A model generated the notes under the pieces. The model did no database searches, was not told the DNA's origin, and saw only the letters and a program-made list of their open reading frames with translations. The position numbers were made by a program, and so were the translations under genes. A stretch of 64,000 nucleotides of DNA from Lantana camara (taxonomy: Eukaryota > Streptophyta > Magnoliopsida > Lamiales > Verbenaceae), in assembly GCA_037501455.1 (NCBI GenBank), contig CM074861.1:99859001-99923000 (forward strand), written 5' to 3'. Shown one piece after another: positions 12,201 through 23,188 of the stretch (position 1 is the first letter of the stretch; the number at the start of each line of letters is the position of its first letter).

Positions 12201-13949
12201 GTATACTCCTAACACATGTATGAACTTCTCTGTAAATCAGTTTTGTAAAATTCAAATGTTTACCCCCTCTGCTAAGGCTGCTATTTCATATCAGAAAACA
12301 GGGCAAAAACAGGGGTATCGTTTGGAATTCTTTTCGGTTATCAAACGGACTCGGATGAACACCAAATTCGACAGAGAGAGACCTCAATATGTTAGGGATC
12401 TCCAGTTAAAACAGTTTTTGAAAACGAGGTCGTATGCATTCGGAATTTACGTCTGAAATCGTTGCATACATGCTGTCATGATTTTCTGCTACACTTTTCA
12501 ATTTCCAAACATGCAAAACTCATTCGAAAACACCTAAATTCATCACTAAATACTGTCTACAGTGTCCCTAAACATGTAAGACACATAATCACCCAATACT
12601 TCAAGTATTAAACTAACAAAATCATTAAGATTGATCAAGCTCATTCCAGGCCCTGTTTTACCTTCAATCCATACTAGTAATTTCAATGAAATTTATGTTG
12701 CTAGCATGTTTTCAATCCTATTTAAAATACATAAAACACAATTACATACATTACCAATTTTAATTAACAAGGGTTGGAACCTATTGAAACTAATCTGTTC
12801 CAATTCTAATTACAATTAACGTAATAAACATAGCTGATCATCAACCATAGACTCACGCACGCACTCAAGCCAAAACGCACAATACATATGTATTCATAAT
12901 ACCCATTCCAATAATAATGTTATATACTATAATTTAGAACTATACCAGACAATCAATTAACCAATAACGATTTAAATACAATCACATAAGATCCACTATA
13001 TACTGACACCTATGCAACTTATATACATATGTAAAATAAATATTTTCAATTATAAACAAAATTGGAAATTGGCCTGGCGGCTTACAGTGAAAGAAGAAGA
13101 AAAAGAGGCGGCACGGTGGTCGTCCGGTTGAATTAGTGGAGCAGGGGTAAAAGTGCCGGTGGTGATGAAGAGAGAAGACTCCCGGCGGCTATGGAGAAAG
13201 GGTCGTTTTCCTTACTTTCTTGTTCGGCGGAGAGAAAAGGGGGAAGAAAGTGGCTGAAACAGCTCTGGTGGCCGACGGTAGCAACTGGAATACGATGGCA
13301 GCGCGACTGAGAAGAGGCAAGAGGCCGGTGATATGGTGAGAAGAGAGAGATTGGAGTAGAGAGAGAGAGTTCGAGAAAGAGGGGCTGAGAGACGAGAGAG
13401 AGTTGAGAAATTGTGGGGAAGAAAGGAAAGAAAGATATGGTCAAGAAATGGGTCCCACGATCAAATAGGATATTTCTGGATGGGCCTGTCTTATTTCTGG
13501 ACGAATTTATCTAGTTGCAGGTTAAAATAAAATAACAGTTTCCGGGGTAAAATTGTCGGAATTGGGTAAAGAGGTTGTCGACGAGCTCAGACAAATATAA
13601 GGAATAAATAATAATGTTTAAGGACTCAGGAATACAAATAAGTGCCCGCGTGAAAATTTTTCAATTAAGTCCTTAACGTCTAAAACTCATAAATGGGCCC
13701 ACATAATTTCAAATAAAGATCATTAGTTCTAAACTTCTATTTTAACAAAGGTCACATATTTTCAAATAGTGAGAATTAAGGACAATTAATAAAATTAGGA
13801 CACGTAAGTTACGTAATAACAATTAAATCATGCAATTAAATAAATTAAACATGTAATTAAGTAAATAGAACATAATTTGAGCACATAACACTCGGCCTAA
13901 ACCCACTCGTGACATTATACGTGGCTTGTCGTGAAAACGGGACGTTACA
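9228..13949. mobile_element. Solo-LTR-like element with 5-bp TSD GTCTT (copy A)
   Basis: Starts TGTAGCGCCCCGAGC and ends CGGGACGTTACA, so its ends are short inverted repeats. Perfect 5-bp duplications GTCTT flank it (9223-9227 and 13950-13954). It is 4,722 bp long, without recognisable gag or pol. The small open frames inside (for example 12106-12456) resemble no family I know. The purine-rich tract at 13085-13440 may be transcribed leader. It interrupts a candidate exon of the CACTA. Duplicate at 40370-45089. Confidence 0.85.
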
Positions 13950-16662
13950 GTCTTTGTGAGAACCTTGCTTGTCGCAACCTCCCATGATCTTGAACACAAT
14001 CATTCAACTCCTGAATTATCAACGCAGTAGTATTGTTAATTATAACTGCATATAAGTGCTAAATCGTTTTTAAAACTTAACGAGCAAGCTTTAGAAAAAG
14101 ATTAATACACACCTCACTCAATGCATCTCCAAGAACCTCTTGAGAAATCCTCTTGTCAAGGACGGACCGACTACAATACATAAACAATAAACAAAGACAA
14201 GCTCTTAGTACATAAAGATACAACTAACTACGAACAATTTCAACGTAGAAATGCACACTACTTAAGATAAACCATTAGTAACTAAAAACATAGTAATTAT
14301 AATTTATCAATAATCATCATTTAGTTTATGAAGTGAATATGCGAATTGGATTCATGTAATGCATTAATTTACCACGAAAATGGCTTGTGATGAAACCCCC
14401 AAGCTTTGAGGCAAATCTCTCACAAGACTCTAACAAGTTTGGATGCTTTTCCATCAAAAGATCTCTCCAACTAAAACAACACCTAAACAATCATGATTCA
14501 TGGTAGAATAATTAGCTTAAGTCTTAAAAATAAATATTCGGAAGAAAACCTCTTAAGTGCTCCAAATAAAAAACGAAGAAAAAATAGGAAAAAAGATTGG
14601 ATATTAATGCCAACTTGTTCACCCTCCAAAGGCAGTGGCCACTTCAGAGTTTTACATAGTTCAGTACCTTGAACCAAGATCATCACCATGATAGTGCAAG
14701 AACAATTAGTTTATCAGTGAATCAGCATTAATATTACACATTGTGGATGTAAATAAGAACCAAGAAAAATAGCAAAACTTAAATATAGGCAGTTTAAATA
14801 TAGTAAAAGTATTACAATTCCCACAATATTTTGAGACGATCTAGAGCAACCACAACATTTTCAATGTGTTATTTCTTAAATAATAAACAAAATTAATTAA
14901 CATAAAGTATATAGAGTGCACAATGTTCACCCCCTAATTTGTTGCGAAATATTTTATATTTAAATCTTAATGCATAGAGATGATTTCAAATTCATCCCAA
15001 AGAAACAAAATCTACATAAAAAGGACAACATTGGCAACAGAATCATTTCACTCCAATCATATGGCAAAATCTGATAGTTTACATATCTCTATGACTCTTA
15101 TCTATTGATCCCGTAAATAGCAAAGAAAACTTATTTATTCTGAACCATTTGAACACGGTACTCAGCATCTCAACAAAAAGTCTCCAAGAGATTAACCAAC
15201 ACACTTAGTCTCATTTAGATAATCAAGACAAACAACGGGAAAAAGGGCAAGCAATTTTACCACACATTAGTGAACGAACGGCTTTTGATAGTGAAATCGT
15301 CGACGTACATGGAAACAAAATCGAAGACAATATTCATCCCACCTCTACAATAGCCGGTCAATCATCAATTGAACCAAATGCCAAATATGCGCAACACCCT
15401 GTAAATTTAAGTAAAAAAATCTTCATAAAAATTTAATGTAGATTGACATAAACATATAAAACCCTAATTCAATCGGAAATAAAACCACATGAGGAGTTGT
15501 GGACTCAGATTTAAGTACTCGAACAGTGCCTCGTTGTTGCTTCCTTACCTTACTTGTTTTGCAGCTTCAGTTTTTTATGAGAGAGAGACAGAGAGAGGCG
15601 GGGGCTGAAGTGGCGAAGATGCGGCGGAAAACAAAGAAGAGGGACAGATTTAAGGACTCAGTTTTTTATTGTTAATTGTTCGCGCCCCAAAAACAGGGTT
15701 GAAAGGAGCGACGGCGGCAGATGGTAGAGGAGAGGAGGGGAGTTGCAAAGGGCGGGAGGTGAATGGCAGCGAAATTGGGGAGGGTGAGAAGGAAAGAGGT
15801 TTTGGGGGAAATTTTTGGGCAGAAGAGGATAAATTTGGGAGATTTGGGGGGAATGAAATATTCAAATGCTGGAATAAAATAAATTGGGGGGAATGAAATA
15901 TTGAAATGCACTTGTGAATTATAATATATTTCAAGTGATTATAGTTATATACTATGTAATATTATTATTGTAAATATCTATATATTATAGCATTTCATAT
16001 GATATAGTAAATTCGTGCACACTCATGTGTAATAAAAAAATTATTATTATTCAAATAATATGTTGAACTAAATTTGTTGTGTTAATGTAAATTTTATAAT
16101 ATAAATAAATGAATAAATAAAATAAAATAATATTATATTAATACAAATAGTAAAAAAAAAAAAAAAAAAAAGAATATAATAAAAAAAGTTTGAAGTGAGG
16201 TGAAAGAAAAAAGAGTTCACAAATAAATAAAAAATAACATATTGTTGGAGTGCAGTATATATATATATATATATATAAAAGAATTTTTAGAGTTCAAGAA
16301 TCCAAAATATTTAGTTTTAGTGTCTTTCATTTAATAATAGTATAGATATAATATCTATAATAAATATAAATATCTGTATATTATAGTACATCCATTTAAT
16401 AGATTTGTAACTTCAGTTCTTACCAACAAGAATTAATAAACTTGTAAAATTATATACTATATTATTTTAATAGATACCTTAATAGAAATTACACTTCGCA
16501 TATCATATAATATCATGTTTTATGTCAATTCTTAATTGCATAGTCATATGATATATAATATATAACATAAATTCAAATATTTGAATATCATATTTTTTTA
16601 ATAGACATAGAATTATCTATTATAGCATTTAGTAGACCTATGAGTTGTGACTATATATTATA
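13950..16662 (-). pseudogene. CACTA interior with candidate minus-strand exons, unrecognised
   Basis: On the minus strand, short coding-like blocks with plausible splice signals run right to left. 15337-15261 begins with ATG (MNIVFDFVSMYVDDFTIKS). 14470-14373 includes RDLLMEKHPNLLESCERFAS. 14170-14113 includes SVLDKRISQEVLGDALSE. 14010-13950 includes ELNDCVQDHGRLRQARFSQ and would continue, without the LTR, to a TGA at 9212-9214. Splice phases between the middle blocks do not all agree, so the model is incomplete or decayed. This could be a captured host gene or a CACTA accessory gene; I do not recognise the product. 15660-16662 is AT-rich with no coding signal. Confidence 0.35.
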
Positions 16663-17340
16663 CTAGTGAAAAGAACGTGCGTTGCACGTTTAACCTTTAG
16701 TTTATTTAAATAAGGTTAGTTATTATATGTATTAAATAAATTAAGGTACTAAAAGTATTCACATCATGGTTTTTGTTTTTTCTCTCGATACGTGTTTAAT
16801 CCAAGTTTTCCAAAGTTCGTGGAGTATATTTCACTAATAAAAAATTAAATTTTTCATGGGTGTTTGTCAATATTCTCCATCATCAATTTCACCACCATGT
16901 TCGAATCAATCTCCACATTATTCTTTGAGAAGTGCCCTCTTCCAAGCTAATGTCAAATCTCTCATGTAAATCCAATAACTCTGCCACATTTATTGAATCT
17001 TTACGAAGATTCATAGTGTATCCTAGCACTCATCTTTCGTTGTCATTTTGACTGACCTCCCTAACCAAATCCCTTATCAAATTTATTCCACGACTACTCA
17101 ACGAATATTTTATTTTGCTTGTGTCTTTGGTCCTCACTGATTAGTATTGAGGCATCAGATAACTCTTTTATGTGGCGAAAAATAACGCTCTTAGACTTCA
17201 CAATATTCTGATAGCTCCATCCGTTTCGTGCTTTCTAAAAATTTCAAAGCGTCAAAATTAAGACAATTCACTCTGAACATTCTGGTAATACGCCGCTTTG
17301 AATTTTGCTATTAAAGCTCTCTTTGAGCTCGTTCAACCCT

Positions 17341-18330
17341 CACAATCCACGAAGATCAGTCTATGCATTAACAATCTTTTCCCACACCCAGAGTGCCAAT
17401 AGATGACTTCTCAACATGCGGTCCAGATCTTCATATCCTGTGCAACATGTACATACATTACATCCCCCAAAATTCCAGTCATACTTTAGTACATTTATGA
17501 GCAAGCTATTATGTTGGCAAAGCCATAAGAAAATTTTGAACTTCTGGGCCAAGGTGATTTTCAAGTCCATCTCCGATTTTCACATATGTCTCATTCTCCA
17601 TAAACAGACTATAGATCGTTTTATAGGAAAATTTATTGTTAACCGACCCAATAGAGAGTTTCTAATCTCCATTATCATGCAGCGCAATTGGGACGCTAAG
17701 AATCTTAGTCATCTCTTTATTGGGCAGTACTATTTTTAGCTTATTAAGGTTCTAGTTTTTATCCTTGCCAATGAAATTACATACCATAATTAAGTTCTTT
17801 ATCCTTCTCATTAATGTTATCTGCAATGATTTTGGTGAGTTTTCCTTGTGATAATCATCTATCATTCCATAAAGACACCTATTCCATAAATGGTTCCACC
17901 ATCTGAGTGCTTCTATCAATCCCCTTCCATGTTTGAGAAGCTATAAGTTGAGGCTCGTGTCCAATGACACATAAGGTGCGAACAATACATGTGATTTGCT
18001 GAAGTTCAATTTGAGACCCGATGTCTTGCAAAACACCTCAACCACACAACGGATCCACATCGCTCCATCCATAGTAGATTTGCAAATCAAGTGAGAGATG
18101 TGAGGGTCTTTCTGACATACCATAATTGACTTTCAATGTTCGATTGAAATGGCCTTCTCAATCATATATGAAATGCCCCAACCACACTTTAAATACATTT
18201 TGTTCCATCTACAGTAGTTTTAGCTCCTAATATTATATTGTTCGTAAAAAGCAAGTGTGAGATGTGATATCTGACATACCTTAATTAGCTTCTAGTGTCC
18301 GGCTAAAATATCCTCCTAAATCATATACAT
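17341..18330 (-). pseudogene. LINE reverse-transcriptase and zf-RVT remnants inside the Helitron
   Basis: Minus-strand translation of 18123-17941 shows EVFCKTSGLKLNFSKSHVLF, the RT motif just after the catalytic box in plant LINEs. The FADD box expected before it is missing, apparently by a small deletion after ISHL. Further downstream, 17570-17361 shows KIFLWLCQHNSLLINVL and later RSHLLALWVWEKI, typical of the zf-RVT domain. The block near 18056-18170 is partly repeated at 18180-18330. The coding is broken throughout. Confidence 0.7.
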
Positions 18331-20929
18331 AAGTTGTTCCATGTAGAGTATAAATAAATAAGGCGAGAGTGATTAGCTTATCTAATGCCACAGATCCATA
18401 GATCCTCGGTCAGTTTACTATTCCACAAAATCTTCGGTTGTATCCCCTCCATTTTGCTCTACTGATATTGATGATTTTTGTATGGAATTTGAAGTTAGAT
18501 TTTCTTTAGAACATTTCACTGAGCTTTGTTGTATCCTTTTCAAGATTAAATTTCAGCACTATCCCCCTTTTTTTTTTTCTTTGGAGTGATGTATCATTCA
18601 TAACACTTTTTGAAGCATCAAGATATTGTAATGGGTGTCTCGATCGAGAAAAACACTATTCTGGTTTGGTCTCACAATTTCTTTGATATACGACTTAAAC
18701 GGGGTATAATCATATCCGTGATCATTTTGAGCAATACGTTACACAACGTAATGGGCTGAATCTCGTTTAAATTTTTGGAGAATTAACTTTCAAAATCAGA
18801 TAAATAAATGTTTGATAAGCTTTCTTGGGAATTGATATCTCTCTATGCAATTATTGATGAATTTCACCACCGCGTCTCTTACTATATCCTAATAGGTTTG
18901 AAAAAAGTAGGCTCGAAATAATAGGTGATGTGGGGATTATAATGGATAGTGCTTTGTACAGGTGCATGCCACCTTATCGTTGGTGCAAGCTAATACCAAC
19001 ACTCATCACCTTTTCGATAGTATATCCACTGAATAGTTTGGTGTAGTACTCCCAAATGTGTGCTTTAGTTGGTCATTATTGGTTACTCATTCATCTTCTC
19101 GTTATGGTTGAGTGAAGCCTCTTTCTTCTCGTTATGGTTGAAAGATGAAAGAAACGTTTATATTTATCCCTAAATTGGAGTCAATTAATTCTCAAGTCTT
19201 AAAACTAAATAATCTCTTCTTCTTGTAATAGTTAGTTATATTCTATCATCAATTATTTCTCCAAATCTTTCGAATATTTACATTAATTTCTCATACATGA
19301 TGCTCTAGAAATTTTTCATAAATTTATTTTTTTTTCGCTTTTTCGCACACATTGAAAACTGTTCAATGATCATTGTTTTAGAGCAATGACCCAAAGTCCT
19401 ATATTTATTCACAATTGTAACTCTAAGAAAATCCCGATGTTAATATGAAAATTATAACTTAATAAGAGATATGGATTATAAGGTACTACAAATTGGTTAT
19501 AAAGTTATTTATTGCGATCTTGGACCATCAGTGCGATTCTTCTCCTTCCACAGATCGGATATCCATCTTTACCTTGCGTTCTGTTTTCATAATATGAACA
19601 TGAGTAACGATATTTACATTCTCCATCCATCATACAAAAATTAGTTAAGTTATTTCATCTACATGATTTATGCACCATGTGTTTTATAACTCACTCATAA
19701 AGTTGGGGATTCTTTTCCTAATAAGAAAATTTTACACAAAAAATTGATCAAGTTGATTGTGTGTTATAATTTTATATTTTAACCCAAAAACTATCAAAAT
19801 ATGAGCATATGACAACCATTTCTTTTGAAACTTGATTGTATGAATATGTTTAACCACATTTTCAGAAATCTCCTTATTGAATAAGTGATATTTTAAATTT
19901 TGTAACTTTTCTCAAAAAATTTGTGACGTCTTTCAAATCATGATCACTAAATGATACAATTAACAACTGATCATTGAGTGACATCATTATTGAATCAAAA
20001 TATTATTTGGGTTTGTCCTTAATTTGGTATGTGCGTCAATATACATCAAAATCAACTATTCTTTCTTTTAACTAACTATTTTTTTTTTCTCTTTTTAATT
20101 CTCTATTTGCTATTGATCTTGCATTCCATTTTTTTATTTATATTTCTCTAACGAACATTATTTAAGATTTATATTAATATTTTATTAATTATTTTATATA
20201 TATAGTAGAAATAATTAAAAGAGTAAATTAATATAAAAAACCCAAGGAATGTTTAATTGAACACCATAAAAATAAATTATAAAATTAAATTATATCTTAT
20301 TTTTACATGGACACATATTAAGTTTCCTTAGAATTCTTAATTTAAAGTAACTTTGATCTAACGATCTGCAATTCTAAATTGTGGTATTTATTAAATGTAA
20401 GAAATCAGAAACCCTATTTATACTATTTAATATATATAGACTATGTTAATTATCCTATCTAAATAATATTTACACATTTAATTTATATTTTATTATATAA
20501 ACTAATAAAATATTATATTGTTAATTATATTTAGATAATTATAATTATATTAATGTTAGTTAATTGAAAATTATTTTATATAAATTATTCAATTATATTA
20601 TTTTGATAATTAGATATGTTTATAAAATTATAATATGATTATAATTAAAGAAAGTTTATGAACTTAGATAATTAGAATTATGGAGTTATATAATTAGAAT
20701 TACATTAGGATTGATTTATTGAAACTTATCTTATTTAACTCATTTAATTTAGATTATATTTTATTTTAATTAATTATCAAATTTTATTAAAATTATAAAG
20801 TGAATTAATTTAATGTTTTCCAATTCGTTAGATATATCTTATTATAACATTTTAAGTTATAGAGTTTTAAATTAAAAAATAGACAACTTATATTATAAGT
20901 TTTTGAATACAATTAACTAATATATAATA

Positions 20930-21886
20930 GGGTTAATTACAGATAGCTCCCACGCGAGTATTAGGAACTATAACTTGTGATCCTCTTAGTCAAACAATTA
21001 CACATACACCCATTAAGGAGTTTGAAAATTACACAAAAAACCCATGAATTAAGATTCTTTTAAATATTTTATGACATCATCAAACTTTTAACTTGATTTC
21101 CCTATTTTGACCCTTCATTTAGTATATATTTGAATTAGTATTGAAAATTTAAATTTAATAAATTAAATCATTAATTAATATAAAATAATATGATTTTGTC
21201 ATTTTAAATATTAAATTATATATATAGAAAATCTAAATTTAATGGGTTAAATATAATATTAGAAAACGTAATATATATATATATAAAGTGACAATATATA
21301 ATTAATATATATATAATAATGTAATATTTATATATGTTATATATCATACATATTACATATCAGTATGTATGAATATATATATGTATATTGCTGTGTTATA
21401 TATATACGTATGAATGAATATATGTATTGTCGTGCGTTGGTGGTGTAATTAATATATATATATACATAAATATTACTTTATTATATATATATATTATATA
21501 TTATAACTCTATATAACATCATTTTCTAAATATTATATTTAACCCATTAAATTCATATTTATTATATATAATTTAATATTTGAAATGATAAATCATATAA
21601 TCTCATATTAATTAATGATTTAATTTATTAAATTTAGATTTTCAATACCAATCTAGATATAGTTATGAATAATTATTAAAATAAAAATTGTTATACTAAA
21701 TGAATGGGTAAAATAGAAAAATCAAGTAAAAGTTTGATGATATCATCAAAAATTTAAAAGAACCTAATTTATGGGTATTTTGTGTAACTTTCAAACTCCA
21801 CAATGGGTTTATATGTAGTTGTTTGACTAAGAGGGTCACAAGTTGTAATTTCTAATTTTCCCATGGGGTCTATATGTAATTAACCC
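20930..21886. mobile_element. Foldback MITE inside the Helitron
   Basis: Long terminal inverted repeats start gggttaattacagatagctc and end ggtctatatgtaattaaccc, with matching inner blocks (cttgtgatcctcttagtcaaac against gtttgactaagagggtcaca). The interior is TA-rich with no coding. The flanks are TA-rich and the target duplication cannot be fixed. Confidence 0.75.
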
Positions 21887-22134
21887 TATATTAATATTAA
21901 AATAGTCCTTGTTAAACTATATATATATATATTTTAAGTTAAAAAAGCTTTAATTCTACCAAGAATCCTATTATAAGTTAATAAGTACTTTTTAAATATA
22001 GTTAAATTAATAATTTATAATATGTAATTACATAGTTATCCCTAACTAATAGTTATTCATATAATTATTATGAGGATATTTTAGGCGATCCGTATTTTGT
22101 AAGAAACAACTCGCACTTTTATAATATACATAGA

Positions 22135-23188
22135 TTATTTTAATAGACCCCTTATCGCAATAAACTTATTTTCACTTTATAATTACATATATGTTATATA
22201 TTATAACATTTATTATCATTTTAATTCGAAAACTTGTATTACACAACTACTTAAAAGATTTGAGATTCTTTATATATCATTGAAATAATTTAGAAATTAC
22301 ATATAATATATAATATGTATAACACTTATAAAGTACATATTATATCATTATATGAGACGAGTAATTAATAACTAGCAATTTTGCACCATCATAAAAATTA
22401 AGATTCTAAGCAGATAATCCATAAAATACATGAATAGTATTTGAGATCAGTTATCTCCACAATACATAATGAGATCAGTTAGTGTTGTACGATGATTTTT
22501 TTTTTTAATCAAATAAAATTAGAATAAAATTTAAGAAATAAAAAGTCCAAGAAAACTGCTTGAGAAGAGTTAGTGTTGTATTTTTTTTTTTAAATCAAAT
22601 AAAATTAAAACAAAATTAAAAAGAAATTTAGAGTATAAGAAAACATTTTGAGAACGATTAGTATTGCAAAATGATTGTTTTCTAGTAGTGTATTTATAAT
22701 TATATCATAAATATATCATTTCATATTATATAATATCATATCAGTATATAATATCTATCATAAATGTAATATCAGTATATTATAGTACTTAATAGACATA
22801 TAGTCATCTATTATACCATTTGATATCTTTTATAGTGATCACTTGTGAAAATTAAGTTAGTATATCATATATAATATCGCGTGTTATGTCAATTCTCAAA
22901 ACTAAATGCCGTATATGACATATAATATAATATCACTATACAAGTATAACACCTTAATGATTCATAATGTATATTATATCTTGTAAAACATAACCTTTAA
23001 ATTTTATCACATAGTTTTCAGTAGTTACAACAATATAAAGATAATTATTAATTAATATTACCACAATATAATCATATAAGTAATTATAATTAATTATAAT
23101 CATTTAATATCTATTATAATATATATATCGTTTGTAGAAATTACTTCGATCTGCACAGCATATATCATATTACGCGTTATATCAATAC
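22135..23188. mobile_element. CACTA interior continuing after the Helitron (copy A)
   Basis: AT-rich sequence nearly identical to 47805-48858, without genes. At 22677-22690 it contains GTTTTCTAGTAGTG, an extra CACTA right terminus not followed by a matching left end. This suggests remains of a second family member. Confidence 0.75.

Larger units (their letters stand above)
16663..22134 (-). mobile_element. Helitron (non-autonomous), present only in copy A
   Basis: On the minus strand it starts TCTATGTATATTATAAAAGT at 22134 and ends ...TTTCACTAG at 16663. An 11-nt spacer separates this end from a perfect 7-bp hairpin, AACGTGC-GTT-GCACGTT (16674-16690). These are the classic Helitron 5' TC, 3' hairpin and CTRR end. 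It sits between A and T with no target duplication. Copy B keeps the intact target across 47804/47805. At 5,472 bp it has no RepHel coding and carries a LINE fragment and a foldback element. Confidence 0.93.
4973..23188. repeat. Inner segmental duplication, copy A
   Basis: Sequence from tccaagaacacgcgag at 4973 to atcaatac at 23188 is collinear with 36115-48858. The offset is 31,142, becoming 31,140 after a 3-bp and a 1-bp indel. The only large difference is 16663-22134, which is absent from copy B. Identity is almost complete for 4973-15060, visibly lower for about 15060-16662, and almost complete again for 22135-23188. Both breakpoints fall inside transposons, so A is a truncated copy of the stack preserved in B. 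Confidence 0.95.
5629..23188. mobile_element. CACTA element, copy A, 3' truncated, with three nested insertions
   Basis: It begins with the terminus CACTACTAGAAAACATGG, matching in inverse the right end of copy B at 49558. Subtracting nested elements, the CACTA parts are 5629-5662, 8517-9227, 13950-16662 and 22135-23188. The right subterminal region is lost, because similarity with copy B stops at 23188. The interior has candidate minus-strand exons but no recognisable TNP2-type transposase, so it was probably non-autonomous. Confidence 0.75.

Noticed and set aside
12106..12456. 116-codon open frame, repeated at 43246-43596
   Set aside because: Lies inside a solo-LTR-like element. Both copies are the same duplicated DNA, so conservation is not evidence of selection, and no motif is recognised.
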